A stretch of 64,000 bases of DNA from Photobacterium aphoticum (GCF_001029435.1 NZ_LDOV01000005.1:1-64000); one strand, 5' to 3'. Shown: positions 36,530-45,528, counted from the stretch's first letter. Numbers and translations: made by a program. Notes: generated by a model not told the origin, from the letters alone.

Positions 36530-37447
36530 TTATTTTGGCATTGCCGCTTTTACTGCAGCACCGAGTTCATCGGGATTAAATTTCGGAATGAAGGCGTTGG
36601 CACCGACGCGCTCAACCATGGCCTGGTTGAATACGCCACTCAATGAGGTGTGCAAAATCACGTGCATGTCTTTCAATGCCGGATCGTTACGAATTTCTGC
36701 GGTCAGGGTGTAGCCGTCCATTTCCGGCATTTCGATATCTGAAATCACCAGCGCCAACTGCTGATGGATATCCCCTTCTTTGGCCATGCTGCGCAACAGG
36801 GTAATGGCTTCTTTGCCATCTTTTACCAACACACACTCACAACCAATAGCTTCGATGGCACGCTGTACCTGCTTACGCGCGACGCTGGAATCATCGGCCA
36901 CAAGCACACGACGGACCGCCGGCAAGCAATCCACCAACTCTTCCAGCACGGTGCCGGTAATATCGGTATTCACTGGCGAAATCTCATCCAGGATTTTTTC
37001 CACATCCAGGATCTCCACCAATTCGTTATCAATCTCGGTCACCGCCGTCAGGTAGTTTGCACGGCCTGCACCTTTTGGTGGCGGTAGGATCGATTCCCAG
37101 TTCATGTTGATGATGCGCTCAACAGAAGACACCAAGAATCCTTGGATTGAGCGGTTGAACTCAGAAATGATCACAAAGCAGTTATCCAAATCATCGATTG
37201 GACGGCCGCCCGTAGCCAAGCTCATGTCAATGACAGAGATGGTTTGACCGCGAATGTGCGCGATCCCTTTCACCAACGGGTGCAGGTTCGGCATGGTGGT
37301 CAATTTCGGGCACTGCAGTACCTCTTTGACTTTAAAGACGTTAATTCCGTAACGCTGGCGACGCTGCAAACGAAACGTTAACAGCTCCAGACGGTTTTGC
37401 CCCACCAGCTGTGTACGCTGGTTCACTGAATCCAGGATCCCCGACAT
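36530..37447 (-). CDS. cheV: Chemotaxis coupling protein CheV
   Basis: CheV couples receptors to the CheA kinase and can be tuned by phosphorylation. The 305-residue product is a CheW-like domain (about residues 15-160, with YGINVFKVKEVLQCP and IRGQTISVIDMS) fused to a receiver domain (about 178-303; acidic pair Asp185/Asp186, phosphoacceptor Asp237 in ISDIEMPEMDG). It is divergent from flgA with an 83-base shared upstream region. No sigma-54 or sigma-28 site was recognised there. Confidence 0.95.
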   Translation of the reverse strand: MSGILDSVNQRTQLVGQNRLELLTFRLQRRQRYGINVFKVKEVLQCPKLTTMPNLHPLVKGIAHIRGQTISVIDMSLATGGRPIDDLDNCFVIISEFNRSIQGFLVSSVERIINMNWESILPPPKGAGRANYLTAVTEIDNELVEILDVEKILDEISPVNTDITGTVLEELVDCLPAVRRVLVADDSSVARKQVQRAIEAIGCECVLVKDGKEAITLLRSMAKEGDIHQQLALVISDIEMPEMDGYTLTAEIRNDPALKDMHVILHTSLSGVFNQAMVERVGANAFIPKFNPDELGAAVKAAMPK

Positions 37448-37530
37448 AAGGATGACTCCGTGTTATTCGTTTTTATTTGTTGATATGTGTTCAATGGGAA
37501 TTATCATGCTAATTCGCCAGTCAGTATCGA

Positions 37531-38247
37531 GTGAAACCTGTGATCCAAAGAACAAAATTATCATTCATTTGGTCTTTCATCGGCCTAAGTAGCATTTTCT
37601 TTAGCACATTTATTTCAGCTAAGCCGTTGACCTCACAAGAGCAGGTGCAACACGCTGCCGAGCAGTATGTCAGCGCGCAACTGGACCCGCCGCACAATGC
37701 GACCTTACACGTCGAAGCCGCCGCGCTGGACAGCCGTTTAAAGCTCACAAGCTGCCCCACGCCGTTGGAGGCCTCGCTGCCTGGCAAACAAAACTTGAGT
37801 GGCAATGTCACCGTGTTGATCCGCTGTGACGCCCCGCAATGGCAGGTTTATGTGCCGGTGCGTACACAGTTACTGTTGCCACGCGTCGTCGCGACTCGTC
37901 CTTTGGCACGCGGTCATGTGTTAACGCTCAGTGACCTGCATATCCAGCCGGTAGAACTGCGCTTCCAGCGTGGTATCTCGTTTGAAGCACCAGAACAAAT
38001 CATCGGGGCGCGCATCAAACGCAATGTCCAAATGGGCGATGCGGTGCTCGGTAATGATATTTGTGTTGTTTGTCGCAACGATGTCGTCACCATTCGCGCC
38101 GGCAGCAAAGGCTTGAGTATCATGACTAAAGGCGTTGCTCTGTCAGACGGTTCATTGGGTGAACAGGTTCGGGTACAAAACAGCAAATCCAAACGCATCA
38201 TTGATGCCGTCGTTACCGGCGTGAGTGATGTCAGCGTGGGCTATTAA
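37531..38247 (+). CDS. flgA: Flagellar P-ring assembly chaperone FlgA
   Basis: FlgA is a periplasmic chaperone needed for P-ring (FlgI) assembly. The 238-residue product has an N-terminal signal (about residues 1-30, ending FISA-K) and a C-terminal SAF domain (about 113-175, VVATRPLARGHVLTLSDL) followed by a beta-sheet tail (VTIRAGSKGLSIMTKGVALS). The frame starts with GTG at 37531, without a clear ribosome site, and no in-frame ATG lies before the signal peptide. It is divergent from cheV and is followed by flgM after 176 bases. Confidence 0.92.
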   Translation: MKPVIQRTKLSFIWSFIGLSSIFFSTFISAKPLTSQEQVQHAAEQYVSAQLDPPHNATLHVEAAALDSRLKLTSCPTPLEASLPGKQNLSGNVTVLIRCDAPQWQVYVPVRTQLLLPRVVATRPLARGHVLTLSDLHIQPVELRFQRGISFEAPEQIIGARIKRNVQMGDAVLGNDICVVCRNDVVTIRAGSKGLSIMTKGVALSDGSLGEQVRVQNSKSKRIIDAVVTGVSDVSVGY

Positions 38248-38357
38248 TACACGAGAGGATGCACTATGCTTCCCAATGGGGCCACTCAAAGGCATACATC
38301 ATACCCCAAAGGATTAGGCTAGGTACCTGAAGTAATAAAACAAAGTTAAATTAACCC

Positions 38358-38384
38358 TAAAGTTTTTCACTACAGCGCCGACAT
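38358..38384 (+). promoter_or_regulatory. Sigma-28 promoter of flgMN
   Basis: TAAA, 15-base spacer, GCCGACAT: ten of the twelve defined sigma-28 positions (TAAA-N15-GCCGATAA). It lies about 40 bases upstream of the flgM ATG at 38424. A sigma-28 promoter for its own anti-sigma factor is the classical feedback arrangement. Confidence 0.62.
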
Positions 38385-38423
38385 CAACCCTGTATTTCGA
38401 TTTTTTGTCCAAGGACTCCGTTT

Positions 38424-38744
38424 ATGGCAAGTATTGACGCGTTTCGATCCGGCCAGCCGCTGACAGCCCGCAACGTCCAGAACACGACGACCGGGTCATC
38501 GTCCGCGACCGCCAAAGGCGCCACGCATGCAGCTTCTGCTCACCATCAAAGCGATGCGGTTTCGCTCAGCTCTCAAGGCAAAGCGGTAGGCCAAATTCAC
38601 CAGCAACTGGCGGCTGAGCCAAGTTTTGACAGTGTGAAAGTAGAAGCCATTAAAAATGCGATTGCCAATGGCAGTTACGTGGTGGATGCAGAAAAACTGG
38701 CGGCTAACATCATGAAATTTGAAGATGAACTGCGTGGCATGTAA
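38424..38744 (+). CDS. flgM: Anti-sigma-28 factor FlgM
   Basis: FlgM holds sigma-28 inactive until the hook is finished, when it is exported. The 106-residue product has a disordered, Ser/Thr/Ala-rich N-terminal half and the conserved C-terminal sigma-binding part (about 55-100: DAVSLSSQGKAVGQIHQQL, then VEAIKNAIANGSYVVDAEKL and AANIMKFEDEL). A ribosome site AAGGAC precedes the ATG. flgN follows after 68 bases. Expression from a sigma-28 promoter (38358-38384) is predicted. Confidence 0.94.
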   Translation: MASIDAFRSGQPLTARNVQNTTTGSSSATAKGATHAASAHHQSDAVSLSSQGKAVGQIHQQLAAEPSFDSVKVEAIKNAIANGSYVVDAEKLAANIMKFEDELRGM

Positions 38745-38812
38745 GGTGCCCGCGCGTTCAATATAAAACACCTTTTGTACAAACCTGTATCAACCATGCC
38801 AGCTTAAACACT

Positions 38813-39241
38813 ATGTCTGCGTCATTAGAACAATTACTGTCTTTACAACAGGCCACCTTGGTTTCTCTGTCCCGCTTATTAGAGCAGGAGAAAACCGCGA
38901 TCGTGGAACGAAAAGCGGCGGATATCGCCCAATTGGCGAACGAGAAACTGGCGTTGATCCACAAGGTGCAACAGCAGGACCATCAGATCGCCAGCCATGC
39001 TCAGCGCCAACGTCTGGTCGATGAAGCCACACTGGCAGAGCAAGTCACGCAGATCAAAGCCATTGTCACCCGTTGCAAAGCCATCAACGAAGTGAACGGT
39101 GAAGCACTACAACGTGCACAACTGAGCTTTCATAAGCTCAATAACCTGTTCCAGCAAAGCCGTGGCAAACATCAGATGACCTACACCAGCGAAGGCATGG
39201 CCCAGAACATTCGCTCGCTGGGTACCAATATCAAAGCCTGA
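38813..39241 (+). CDS. flgN: Flagellar export chaperone FlgN
   Basis: FlgN is the cytoplasmic chaperone of the hook-filament junction proteins FlgK and FlgL. The 142-residue product is almost entirely helical (LEQLLSLQQATLVSLSRLLE, then ERKAADIAQLANEKLALIHK) and ends TYTSEGMAQNIRSLGTNIKA. Length and position after flgM match. Conservation is low in this family, but the N-terminal pattern is typical. A convergent gene, flgP, lies to its right. Confidence 0.92.
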   Translation: MSASLEQLLSLQQATLVSLSRLLEQEKTAIVERKAADIAQLANEKLALIHKVQQQDHQIASHAQRQRLVDEATLAEQVTQIKAIVTRCKAINEVNGEALQRAQLSFHKLNNLFQQSRGKHQMTYTSEGMAQNIRSLGTNIKA

Positions 39242-39419
39242 TCCTCACTGAGCGCTACATCGACACGGCGCTCCGGCTTGCACTTTCCTTCGCCCTGCCT
39301 TTGCTCTTCTCGCGCTTATTCGCCCCGCTTCGACTCGAAACTCGCCTCTGCTCTTTCTCGTCCCGCTCCTACTTAAAACTCGTCCCTGCTCTTACTCGTC
39401 CCTTCAAACGGCTCTTTTC
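39242..39419. repeat. Pyrimidine-rich repeat array between flgN and flgP
   Basis: About 178 bases between converging genes. From about 39280 the + strand is C/T-rich with repeated degenerate units around CTCGTCCCTGCTCTTACTCGTCCC and GCTTCGACTCGAAACTCGCC (given as separate words: CTCGTCCC, GCTCTTACTCG, AAACTCGCC). These are the same words as the pyrimidine arm of the repeat elements at 1440-1572 and 35565-35680. No gene or clear terminator is seen. Confidence 0.55.
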
Positions 39420-39845
39420 TTAAAACAACGTCTCTTGATGCGTCGGCACTTGATACACTTCACCGTGACTCTTCATGCGCTCCATTCGGCGTAAATCCAA
39501 CTGCAGCTCCGTGACATAACTGTCACCCACAGGGTAGCTGCGCAGCACTTCTGCGCCACGGATAATGCCATCAACGGCGCCGTCGGTATTTTCTACCCCT
39601 AGCTGCTGATCTTCCATGCCGGCACGGGCACTAATGCGCATGCCGTACACTTGCTCGGTCAACTCACGGTAGGCATCAATCTTTGATGCGCGCATGGCGC
39701 GAATACGTTTTTCTTCATCGGTACGGCCACGCTGCTCGCTGACCGAGGCATAGCCAACTGCCGTCAAAATGTTTTCATTGCGAATTTCCGCCAACGGCTG
39801 GCAACCCACCAAACTAAATACCACCAGCCATAACCAGTAACGCAT
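39420..39845 (-). CDS. flgP: Outer-membrane flagellar lipoprotein FlgP
   Basis: FlgP is an outer-membrane lipoprotein forming part of the disc under the outer membrane in Vibrio and Campylobacter motors; it is needed for motility. The start at 39845 (141 residues) has a GGAG ribosome site and gives a lipoprotein signal with lipobox SLVG-C. The mature part contains the family LPP20-like segment LTAVGYASVSEQRG and AYRELTEQVYGMRISA. It lies 173 bases downstream of flgO, both transcribed leftward, converging on flgN. Confidence 0.9.
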   Translation of the reverse strand: MRYWLWLVVFSLVGCQPLAEIRNENILTAVGYASVSEQRGRTDEEKRIRAMRASKIDAYRELTEQVYGMRISARAGMEDQQLGVENTDGAVDGIIRGAEVLRSYPVGDSYVTELQLDLRRMERMKSHGEVYQVPTHQETLF

Positions 39846-40018
39846 CTTGTACTCCACTTATTTGTCACGCCTTTAGGCTCGATGTCGGCCTAAAGGCAAA
39901 ATCTTGCCGCAATCTTGCTGCTGTGAGAACGTTCTATTCTTGTCTCAGCCTCGGTTTCTCTATCACTGCCTCTAGCACACGCTGACACCCGGCCGTTACA
40001 CATTACTCAGAAGGATAA

Positions 40019-40654
40019 CTACGGCTTCAAAATCACGTTATTGCGATCGAAGCTTTGCGCTTCGCTGCGGATAATCACGCCATTTTGCATACGCATTTTA
40101 TTTAACGTATCCAAATCACGGCCAATGCGATCTGCCGGTAAGAAACCTTGCGCCGAGGCAATCACCACGCGCGAACGCATACCGATAATACGGGCGTTCA
40201 CCAAAATACCGCCGCCCTGACGTAACATAGTGCCAGTCAGCACGTAATCCACCGGCTGCTCAGACGCCAGTTCACGCCAGTTACGGCTAATGGCAAAATC
40301 ACCTTCTGGCGTCACTTTGATCCCACCGGTCGCTTTATAGTCCACGACGGTGTAGCCACGCTGCTGCATCTGGTACATGAACCCTTCGGTCACGATATTC
40401 CCCAGCCAGTTGGTTTCACTCATGGCCTGCAAATCCACAAACGACGTTACCGCCAATGGCGTTTTCGCGGTCAGGTATTGGTTTGAGGTCACCAGCTGAT
40501 CTGTCATGCTCTCAATAAAGAAATCCATGGTATGACGTGGTGTCTCCTTAAGGAGAAACTCACTTCCGGTATACTGGGTTTTACCGTTGTAGATCGGGGA
40601 ATAAGCGCATGATGTCGTCATCATTGCCACGATCAGGACCATCCAATTTTTCAT
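40019..40654 (-). CDS. flgO: Outer-membrane flagellar lipoprotein FlgO
   Basis: FlgO is an outer-membrane protein needed with FlgP for full motility and flagellar stability in V. cholerae. The frame is open to 40786, but I place the start at 40654 (212 residues): GGAGCTGG precedes it and the product then opens with a lipoprotein signal (MKNWMVLIVAMMTTS-C). The FlgO domain follows (about 40-190) with FVDLQAMSETNWLGNIV and DYVLTGTMLRQGGGILVNAR. A possible sigma-54 site is at 40853-40868. Confidence 0.9.
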   Translation of the reverse strand: MKNWMVLIVAMMTTSCAYSPIYNGKTQYTGSEFLLKETPRHTMDFFIESMTDQLVTSNQYLTAKTPLAVTSFVDLQAMSETNWLGNIVTEGFMYQMQQRGYTVVDYKATGGIKVTPEGDFAISRNWRELASEQPVDYVLTGTMLRQGGGILVNARIIGMRSRVVIASAQGFLPADRIGRDLDTLNKMRMQNGVIIRSEAQSFDRNNVILKP

Positions 40655-40852
40655 TCTAACCAGCTCCAGCGGATATCGACCAAGTAACCTTTTATCGTTC
40701 AGAGAGAAAAAAACTTTATTAAAACGTCCGGATTCCGTGAGCGAGTAGGAACGCTCTTTGCATAGCTCTTGGCGTTGCTCTGTCATCGCGGTGATTATGT
40801 CGGCCTGTTGCCCGCATAAAACGGTAAGTTTTATCTTTCACTCGCCAAGACT

Positions 40853-40868
40853 AGCAATATTCGTACCC
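40853..40868 (-). promoter_or_regulatory. Possible sigma-54 promoter of flgOP
   Basis: Minus-strand GGGTACGAATATTGCT keeps GG and GC at -24/-12 spacing and a perfect -12 half (TTGCT), but the -24 half has two mismatches. It would give a long leader of about 190 bases before flgO. The site lies inside the divergent flgO-flgT gap. Confidence 0.4.
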
Positions 40869-40891
40869 ATGTTGACTCTGAGTAAAAATAA

Positions 40892-42028
40892 ATGAGAAAT
40901 CTTCGTCTGATCCTGCTGAGCAGCCTTTGTGTGTTGTTCACCACGCCGGTGTTTGCGGCCTGGTATGAGGTCACTGGCTCTGCCGTCCAGTTAGAAAGTG
41001 AAAGTGCAGCGCGACAAAACGCACTGGAAGACGCGATTTTCCAAGCGATGAGTTACTCCGGCGCGAATATCGCCAGTATTCATGGTTTGCGTGACTATTT
41101 GGCGACCGAGCGAAAAGAATACCAGTTCAGTGGCAGCGAAGTGCGCCATGTTTCGATCATCAGAAGCTACAAGCGAGACGGCAAATATTACCTCACGGCA
41201 CGCATTGACGTGTACCCATCGGCAAAAACTTGCCACAAGGTGCAATATAAGAAAGGGCTGTTACTCAGCGAATTCACCTTAACCTCGCCACAGCACGCGA
41301 CGTTAGGGGGCGTGTATCAAATGGGGCAATCATTCACCCGTATGTTACAGCGCCAGATCAACCGCCAATCTCAAAGCTTTGTGGCGGCGGATATTACCCG
41401 TGTGCCGGTTAATCCTGGCCAACCGGATACCATGACCATGCTGGCCGATGACAACGATGCACAGTACATCGTCAGCGGAGAAATCACCGACCTTACCTCA
41501 ACCTTGGATCAAAAAGGCCGCAATGATGACAATATCCACCGCCAATTTGCCGCTACGCTGCAGATCATGGACGGCAAAACCGGTGAAGTGCTGATGCAAA
41601 ACAATTACCGAGAGATTGCGTTGTGGCCGTTTTCTCGTGTCAGTCAGGTGGATACCCACAGTGCCCGCTTCTGGCAATCCCCGTATGGTCAGGCGGTACA
41701 ACGGGTCAGCCGCAATATGATGTTGGATTTAGAAAGCTCGCTGTCGTGCCGAGCCAGCTTGCCGCAGGTGGTGAACACATTTGGCAATACTGTTCAGATC
41801 AATTCAGGCCGTATTCATGGGGTGCAGGCGGGGGATCGCTTGGCGCTGTGGCACAGTGCGGGCTTCATTGATCAAAACGGCATTCCACGTAATCGCATGG
41901 TACAAACCGACATCACCCTCACCGTTGATCGCGTATACGAAAAATCAGCAGAATTGCAGGTGGAACAAGCCGAATTGGCGAGCAGCATTCAGCCTGGTGA
42001 TTTGCTAACCAAACAGATTCAAAATTAA
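40892..42028 (+). CDS. flgT: Flagellar H-ring protein FlgT
   Basis: FlgT forms the H ring, a Vibrio-specific disc outside the LP ring that is needed to assemble the T ring (MotX/MotY) for the sodium-driven motor. The 378-residue product has a Sec signal (residues 1-22, ending VFAA-W), the N-terminal domain with ESESAARQNALEDAIFQAMS (typical of FlgT/LPP20-like folds), a middle TolB-like domain (about 110-260) and a C-terminal domain (about 270-375, beginning VNTFGNTVQINSGRIHGVQ). Length matches Vibrio FlgT. It is divergent from flgO. Confidence 0.93.
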   Translation: MRNLRLILLSSLCVLFTTPVFAAWYEVTGSAVQLESESAARQNALEDAIFQAMSYSGANIASIHGLRDYLATERKEYQFSGSEVRHVSIIRSYKRDGKYYLTARIDVYPSAKTCHKVQYKKGLLLSEFTLTSPQHATLGGVYQMGQSFTRMLQRQINRQSQSFVAADITRVPVNPGQPDTMTMLADDNDAQYIVSGEITDLTSTLDQKGRNDDNIHRQFAATLQIMDGKTGEVLMQNNYREIALWPFSRVSQVDTHSARFWQSPYGQAVQRVSRNMMLDLESSLSCRASLPQVVNTFGNTVQINSGRIHGVQAGDRLALWHSAGFIDQNGIPRNRMVQTDITLTVDRVYEKSAELQVEQAELASSIQPGDLLTKQIQN

Positions 42029-42060
42029 GAGTTAGCACTTAATCTCTGTGAAATATTTTG

Positions 42061-42066
42061 TATAAT
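42061..42066 (+). promoter_or_regulatory. -10 element of the tRNA-Arg gene
   Basis: A perfect TATAAT lies 24 bases before the mature tRNA 5' end and is followed by GCC. No convincing -35 is visible at 16-18 bases upstream. Confidence 0.45.
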
Positions 42067-42089
42067 GCCAATTCAAGCAATGACTTGCT

Positions 42090-42166
42090 GCTTCCTTAGC
42101 TCAGTAGGATAGAGCGTCCCCCTCCTAAGGGGAAGGCCACAGGTTCGATTCCTGTAGGGAGCGCCA
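42090..42166 (+). tRNA. tRNA-Arg (CCT anticodon)
   Basis: A 77-base cloverleaf with encoded CCA. The acceptor arms GCTTCCT/AGGGAGC pair (one G-T), the anticodon arm is TCCCC-loop CTCCTAA-GGGGA with anticodon CCT, and the T arm ACAGG-TTCGATT-CCTGT is standard. It lies 61 bases after flgT and is followed directly by a terminator. Confidence 0.97.
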
Positions 42167-42173
42167 TTTTTGA

Positions 42174-42203
42174 TAAAACGCCCGGCTTTTGCTGGGCGTT
42201 TTG
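42174..42203 (+). terminator. Terminator of tRNA-Arg
   Basis: Stem AAACGCCC...GGGCGTTTT with a short GGCTTTTGCT loop, 8 bases after the tRNA CCA end. Confidence 0.85.
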
Positions 42204-42374
42204 CTATTCACGTCCTGTGTTTCCGCCCTCGCGGTGAGCACACACCAATCTGCCCCGCTCCTTTTCTTTCCATAGCCCACACAGAATAGATTTATTTATC
42301 AATAACAACGGATAAACACTAGACTTACTGTCAAAAGCACTGCAACGGCTATGTCTGATAACAGGGACAGTACA

Positions 42375-43712
42375 ATGACGGTAAAAGCACATGACGAGTT
42401 GCTGCTCAACCATACCCTGCGCAAGTACGTGGCAGAAAAACTCAATAATGCTGGGGTGGCGCACTCCCCTTATGACGCGGAACTGACGGCGATTTTCCTC
42501 TTTGCCGCCGTGGGGGTGGTTGTGGTGGTCTATCTCATCGTCCACCGTATTTTGGTCCGTCTGGCCAACTCCATTTTACGCCGTAACAAAGAAACCCTCG
42601 GCAACAGCCTCACCAAGTTTGAGGTGCTGGAAAAAGTCGCCTTGTTGATCCCAGTGTTGATCCTCGATCAACTGGTGCCTGAAATCCTAAGCCACAATCA
42701 TTTACTTGCCACGATCAGCGATCGCCTGCTCAGTGTCGCCTTTGTGATCATTTTTCTCTGGATGCTCTTCGCCCTGCTTGATGCACTGAATGATATCGCC
42801 ACCATCAAAGGCATTACACGCCGCATGCCGATCAAAAGCTTCGTTCAGTTAACCAAGCTGTTCACATTTTTAGTCGGTATCATTGTGGCGATTTCCATTC
42901 TCTCTGATGAATCGCCGGTAATTTTCCTCAGTGGCTTAGGGGTAGCGACAGGCTTTGTGATGCTGATTTTCAAAGACACCATTTTGGGCTTTGTGGCAGG
43001 GATCCAGCTGTCTGCCAACCGCATGATCAGCTTAAACGATTGGATTGAAATGGACGGCTTTAGCGCCAACGGTACGGTGGAAGAAATATCCCTCACCACG
43101 GTGAAGGTTCGCAACTTTGACAATACCATCAGCATGTTGCCTGCTTACGCTCTGGTCCAGAACCCGTTCATTAACTGGCAGGGCATGTCAGAATCAGGTG
43201 GACGACGGATCATGCGCTCTGTATTTATCGATGTGACTTCTATTCGATTTATGCGCGATCATGAGATTGAATCCTTAAAAGCGGTGAGGATCCTACGTGA
43301 ATTTTTGTTTGAGAAAACGAAAGACATTAACCACTTCAATGATGCGTTAGAAGATGTCCCCCACCCGCTTAATACCCGTCACCTCACCAACATTGGCATT
43401 TTTCGGGCTTATCTCAGCACCTACTTGCGCGCTCACCCGGATATTCACCCCTACATGTTACTGATGGTCCGTCAGCTGGCACCGACTCAGGAAGGCTTAC
43501 CACTGCAAATCTATGCATTCACGAATAATACGGATTGGGCGTACTACGAGGGAGTACAGGCTGATATCTTCGATCATATTTACTCAATACTGCCCTTGTT
43601 TGGACTACGACCTTACCAGACGTTCAGTGGGCATGATGCCAGCTTAATTGGGCAATCCCCAATGCAAGGGTCTTCCACACATACGGATGCGTCGATCAAC
43701 AAAGAGGATTAG
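42375..43712 (+). CDS. ybdG: YbdG-type mechanosensitive channel (MscS family)
   Basis: Inner-membrane channel of the MscS superfamily, YbdG branch, that opens under mild osmotic downshock. About five hydrophobic segments occupy the N-terminal half; the conserved pore-lining and beta domain contains MLIFKDTILGFVAGIQLSANR, WIEMDGFSANGTVEEISL and TVKVRNFDNTISMLP, all close to E. coli YbdG. The C-terminal domain has ISGMSESGGRR-like (GMSESGGRRIMRSVFIDVTS) and LMVRQLAP segments. I chose the ATG at 42375 (GGGA at good spacing); an ATG at 42351 adds eight residues. It is monocistronic. Confidence 0.92.
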   Translation: MTVKAHDELLLNHTLRKYVAEKLNNAGVAHSPYDAELTAIFLFAAVGVVVVVYLIVHRILVRLANSILRRNKETLGNSLTKFEVLEKVALLIPVLILDQLVPEILSHNHLLATISDRLLSVAFVIIFLWMLFALLDALNDIATIKGITRRMPIKSFVQLTKLFTFLVGIIVAISILSDESPVIFLSGLGVATGFVMLIFKDTILGFVAGIQLSANRMISLNDWIEMDGFSANGTVEEISLTTVKVRNFDNTISMLPAYALVQNPFINWQGMSESGGRRIMRSVFIDVTSIRFMRDHEIESLKAVRILREFLFEKTKDINHFNDALEDVPHPLNTRHLTNIGIFRAYLSTYLRAHPDIHPYMLLMVRQLAPTQEGLPLQIYAFTNNTDWAYYEGVQADIFDHIYSILPLFGLRPYQTFSGHDASLIGQSPMQGSSTHTDASINKED

Positions 43713-43772
43713 TGCGGAAAAGAGGATGAAATCGGTAAACAGGGATAGAAAGCAAACACAAATAACAGGCAT

Positions 43773-43805
43773 AAAAAAAGGACCTGACGACGTCAGATCC
43801 TTTTC
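43773..43805 (-). terminator. Terminator of tRNA-Ala
   Basis: Minus-strand stem AAAAGGATCTGACG...CGTCAGGTCCTTTT followed by T residues, 8 bases beyond the tRNA-Ala 3' end. Confidence 0.85.
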
Positions 43806-43812
43806 TAAAATT

Positions 43813-43888
43813 TGGTGGAGCTATGCGGGATCGAACCGCAGACCTCCTGCGTGCAAGGCAGGCGCTCTCCCAGCTGAGCTATAACCCC
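43813..43888 (-). tRNA. tRNA-Ala (TGC anticodon)
   Basis: A 76-base cloverleaf with encoded CCA. Acceptor GGGGTTA/TAGCTCC, anticodon stem CCTGC-loop CTTGCAC-GCAGG (anticodon TGC) and T arm TGCGG-TTCGATC-CCGCA are standard and almost identical to the enteric tRNA-Ala(TGC). It lies between the channel gene and gltX; the tRNA-Glu often found beside it in Vibrio is not present here. Confidence 0.97.
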
Positions 43889-44036
43889 AAAATCTGAAAT
43901 GGATAATAAAAACATAAGGATATCTTGTCAACACATCGAAGCTAACAATGTATGAGAACGCACTAAAACTGAGAAAATGATCACACTTATGCCGAGTAGA
44001 TTAAAAGAGAGCGGGAAGAAAGAGAAAGAGACCAAT

Positions 44037-44066
44037 AAAAAAACGGAAAGCTTATCGCTTTCCGTT
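44037..44066 (-). terminator. Terminator of gltX
   Basis: Minus-strand stem AAACGGAAAGC...GCTTTCCGTTT followed by a run of seven T residues, 38 bases after the gltX stop. Confidence 0.88.
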
Positions 44067-44103
44067 TCACATTCAGGCGTTACATGCCTATCACACTGCG
44101 TGA

Positions 44104-45528
44104 TTAGCTGTTTGCTTCACGCTCTGCAATGAAGTCCAGTGCCATTTGGATGCGTGCCATTACGCGCGCTTTACCCACAAGTTGCATCACGGCATCAACA
44201 GATGGTGACTGACCTTGACCGGTTACCGCAACACGCAGTGGCATACCCACTTTACCCATGCCCAGTTCCAGCTCTGCACACACTTGCTCAATCACAGCGT
44301 GTAGATTTTCAGTCGTCCACTCAGTCAGTGCATCCACTTTCGCCAGTGCAAGCTCTAGGGCTTCTTTTGCAACAGGACGTAGGTGTTTCTTCGCAGCGCC
44401 TGCTTCAAACTCGCTGAAGTCCTGGTAGAAGTAACGAGACTGCTCAGCCAATTCAACCAGCGTGTTACAACGCTCGCCAACCAGCTTGATCACGTCAGTC
44501 ACCGCTGGACCGTTTTCAGTTGCGATTTCTTTCTGATCCAAGTGCCACTGTAGGTATTTTGCAACATACTCTGGCTCTGCGGTCTTGATGTAGTGGTTGT
44601 TCAACCATAGTAGCTTGTCTGTGTTGAATGCAGACGCAGACTTACTCACTGATTCCAGGCTGAATAGATCAATCATTTCCTGTAGAGAGAAAATTTCCTG
44701 ATCGCCATGAGACCAACCCAAACGTACTAGGTAGTTTAGTAGCGCTTGTGGCAGGTAACCTTCGTCACGGTATTGCATCACGCTTACCGCACCGTGGCGC
44801 TTAGACAGTTTCGCACCGTCATCGCCCAGGATCATTGCACAGTGAGCAAACTCAGGAACAGGTGCACCCAATGCTTCGTAGATGTTGATCTGACGAGGGG
44901 TGTTGTTGATGTGGTCTTCACCACGTACCACTTGCGTGATACCCATATCCCAGTCATCGATAACCACACAGAAGTTGTACGTCGGGCTACCGTCAGTACG
45001 GCGGATGATCAGATCGTCCAACTCGCTGTTTGCGATTTCGATACGGCCACGGATTTTGTCTTCAAAAACCACGGAACCTTCTTTCGGGTTACGGAAACGG
45101 ATACAGAATGGTGAATCTTCTGTTGCCGCTGCGTTCGCTGCCACAATTTTCGGGTGGTTAGCATCGTAGCGAGGCTTCAGACCTGCCGCCATTTGCTCTT
45201 CACGTAGCTCGTCAAGCAGCTCTTTCGGGCAGTAACACTTGTACGCTTTATCTTCAGCCAGTAGTTGATCAACCACTTCATTGTAACGATCAAAACGCTT
45301 AGTCTGGTAGTAAGGACCCTCGTCCCAATTCAGTTCCAGCCATTCCATGCCTTCCATAATGGCATCGATCGCTTCCTGAGTTGAACGCTCTAGGTCTGTG
45401 TCTTCGATACGAAGTACGAATTCGCCACCCATATGTTTAGCAAACAACCAAGAATATAGAGCTGTACGCGCACCACCTACGTGCAAAAAGCCCGTTGGGC
45501 TAGGTGCAAAGCGAGTTTTAACCGTCAT
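44104..45528 (-). CDS. gltX: Glutamyl-tRNA synthetase
   Basis: GltX charges tRNA-Glu with glutamate in the cytoplasm. The 474-residue class I synthetase has the HIGH-like signature [15 protein letters not shown] (HVGG 16-19), a KMSKS-like motif KLSKR (240-244) and a C-terminal anticodon-binding helix domain (about 330-470). Cys residues of the zinc-binding insert are partly present (CYC near 98-100). Length is normal. It is a single gene with its own terminator at 44037-44066. Confidence 0.97.
   Translation of the reverse strand: MTVKTRFAPSPTGFLHVGGARTALYSWLFAKHMGGEFVLRIEDTDLERSTQEAIDAIMEGMEWLELNWDEGPYYQTKRFDRYNEVVDQLLAEDKAYKCYCPKELLDELREEQMAAGLKPRYDANHPKIVAANAAATEDSPFCIRFRNPKEGSVVFEDKIRGRIEIANSELDDLIIRRTDGSPTYNFCVVIDDWDMGITQVVRGEDHINNTPRQINIYEALGAPVPEFAHCAMILGDDGAKLSKRHGAVSVMQYRDEGYLPQALLNYLVRLGWSHGDQEIFSLQEMIDLFSLESVSKSASAFNTDKLLWLNNHYIKTAEPEYVAKYLQWHLDQKEIATENGPAVTDVIKLVGERCNTLVELAEQSRYFYQDFSEFEAGAAKKHLRPVAKEALELALAKVDALTEWTTENLHAVIEQVCAELELGMGKVGMPLRVAVTGQGQSPSVDAVMQLVGKARVMARIQMALDFIAEREANS

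Noticed and set aside
43889-44103. tRNA-Glu next to tRNA-Ala and gltX
   Set aside because: Expected from Vibrio gene order, but no second cloverleaf could be folded in this gap; it holds only the gltX terminator.
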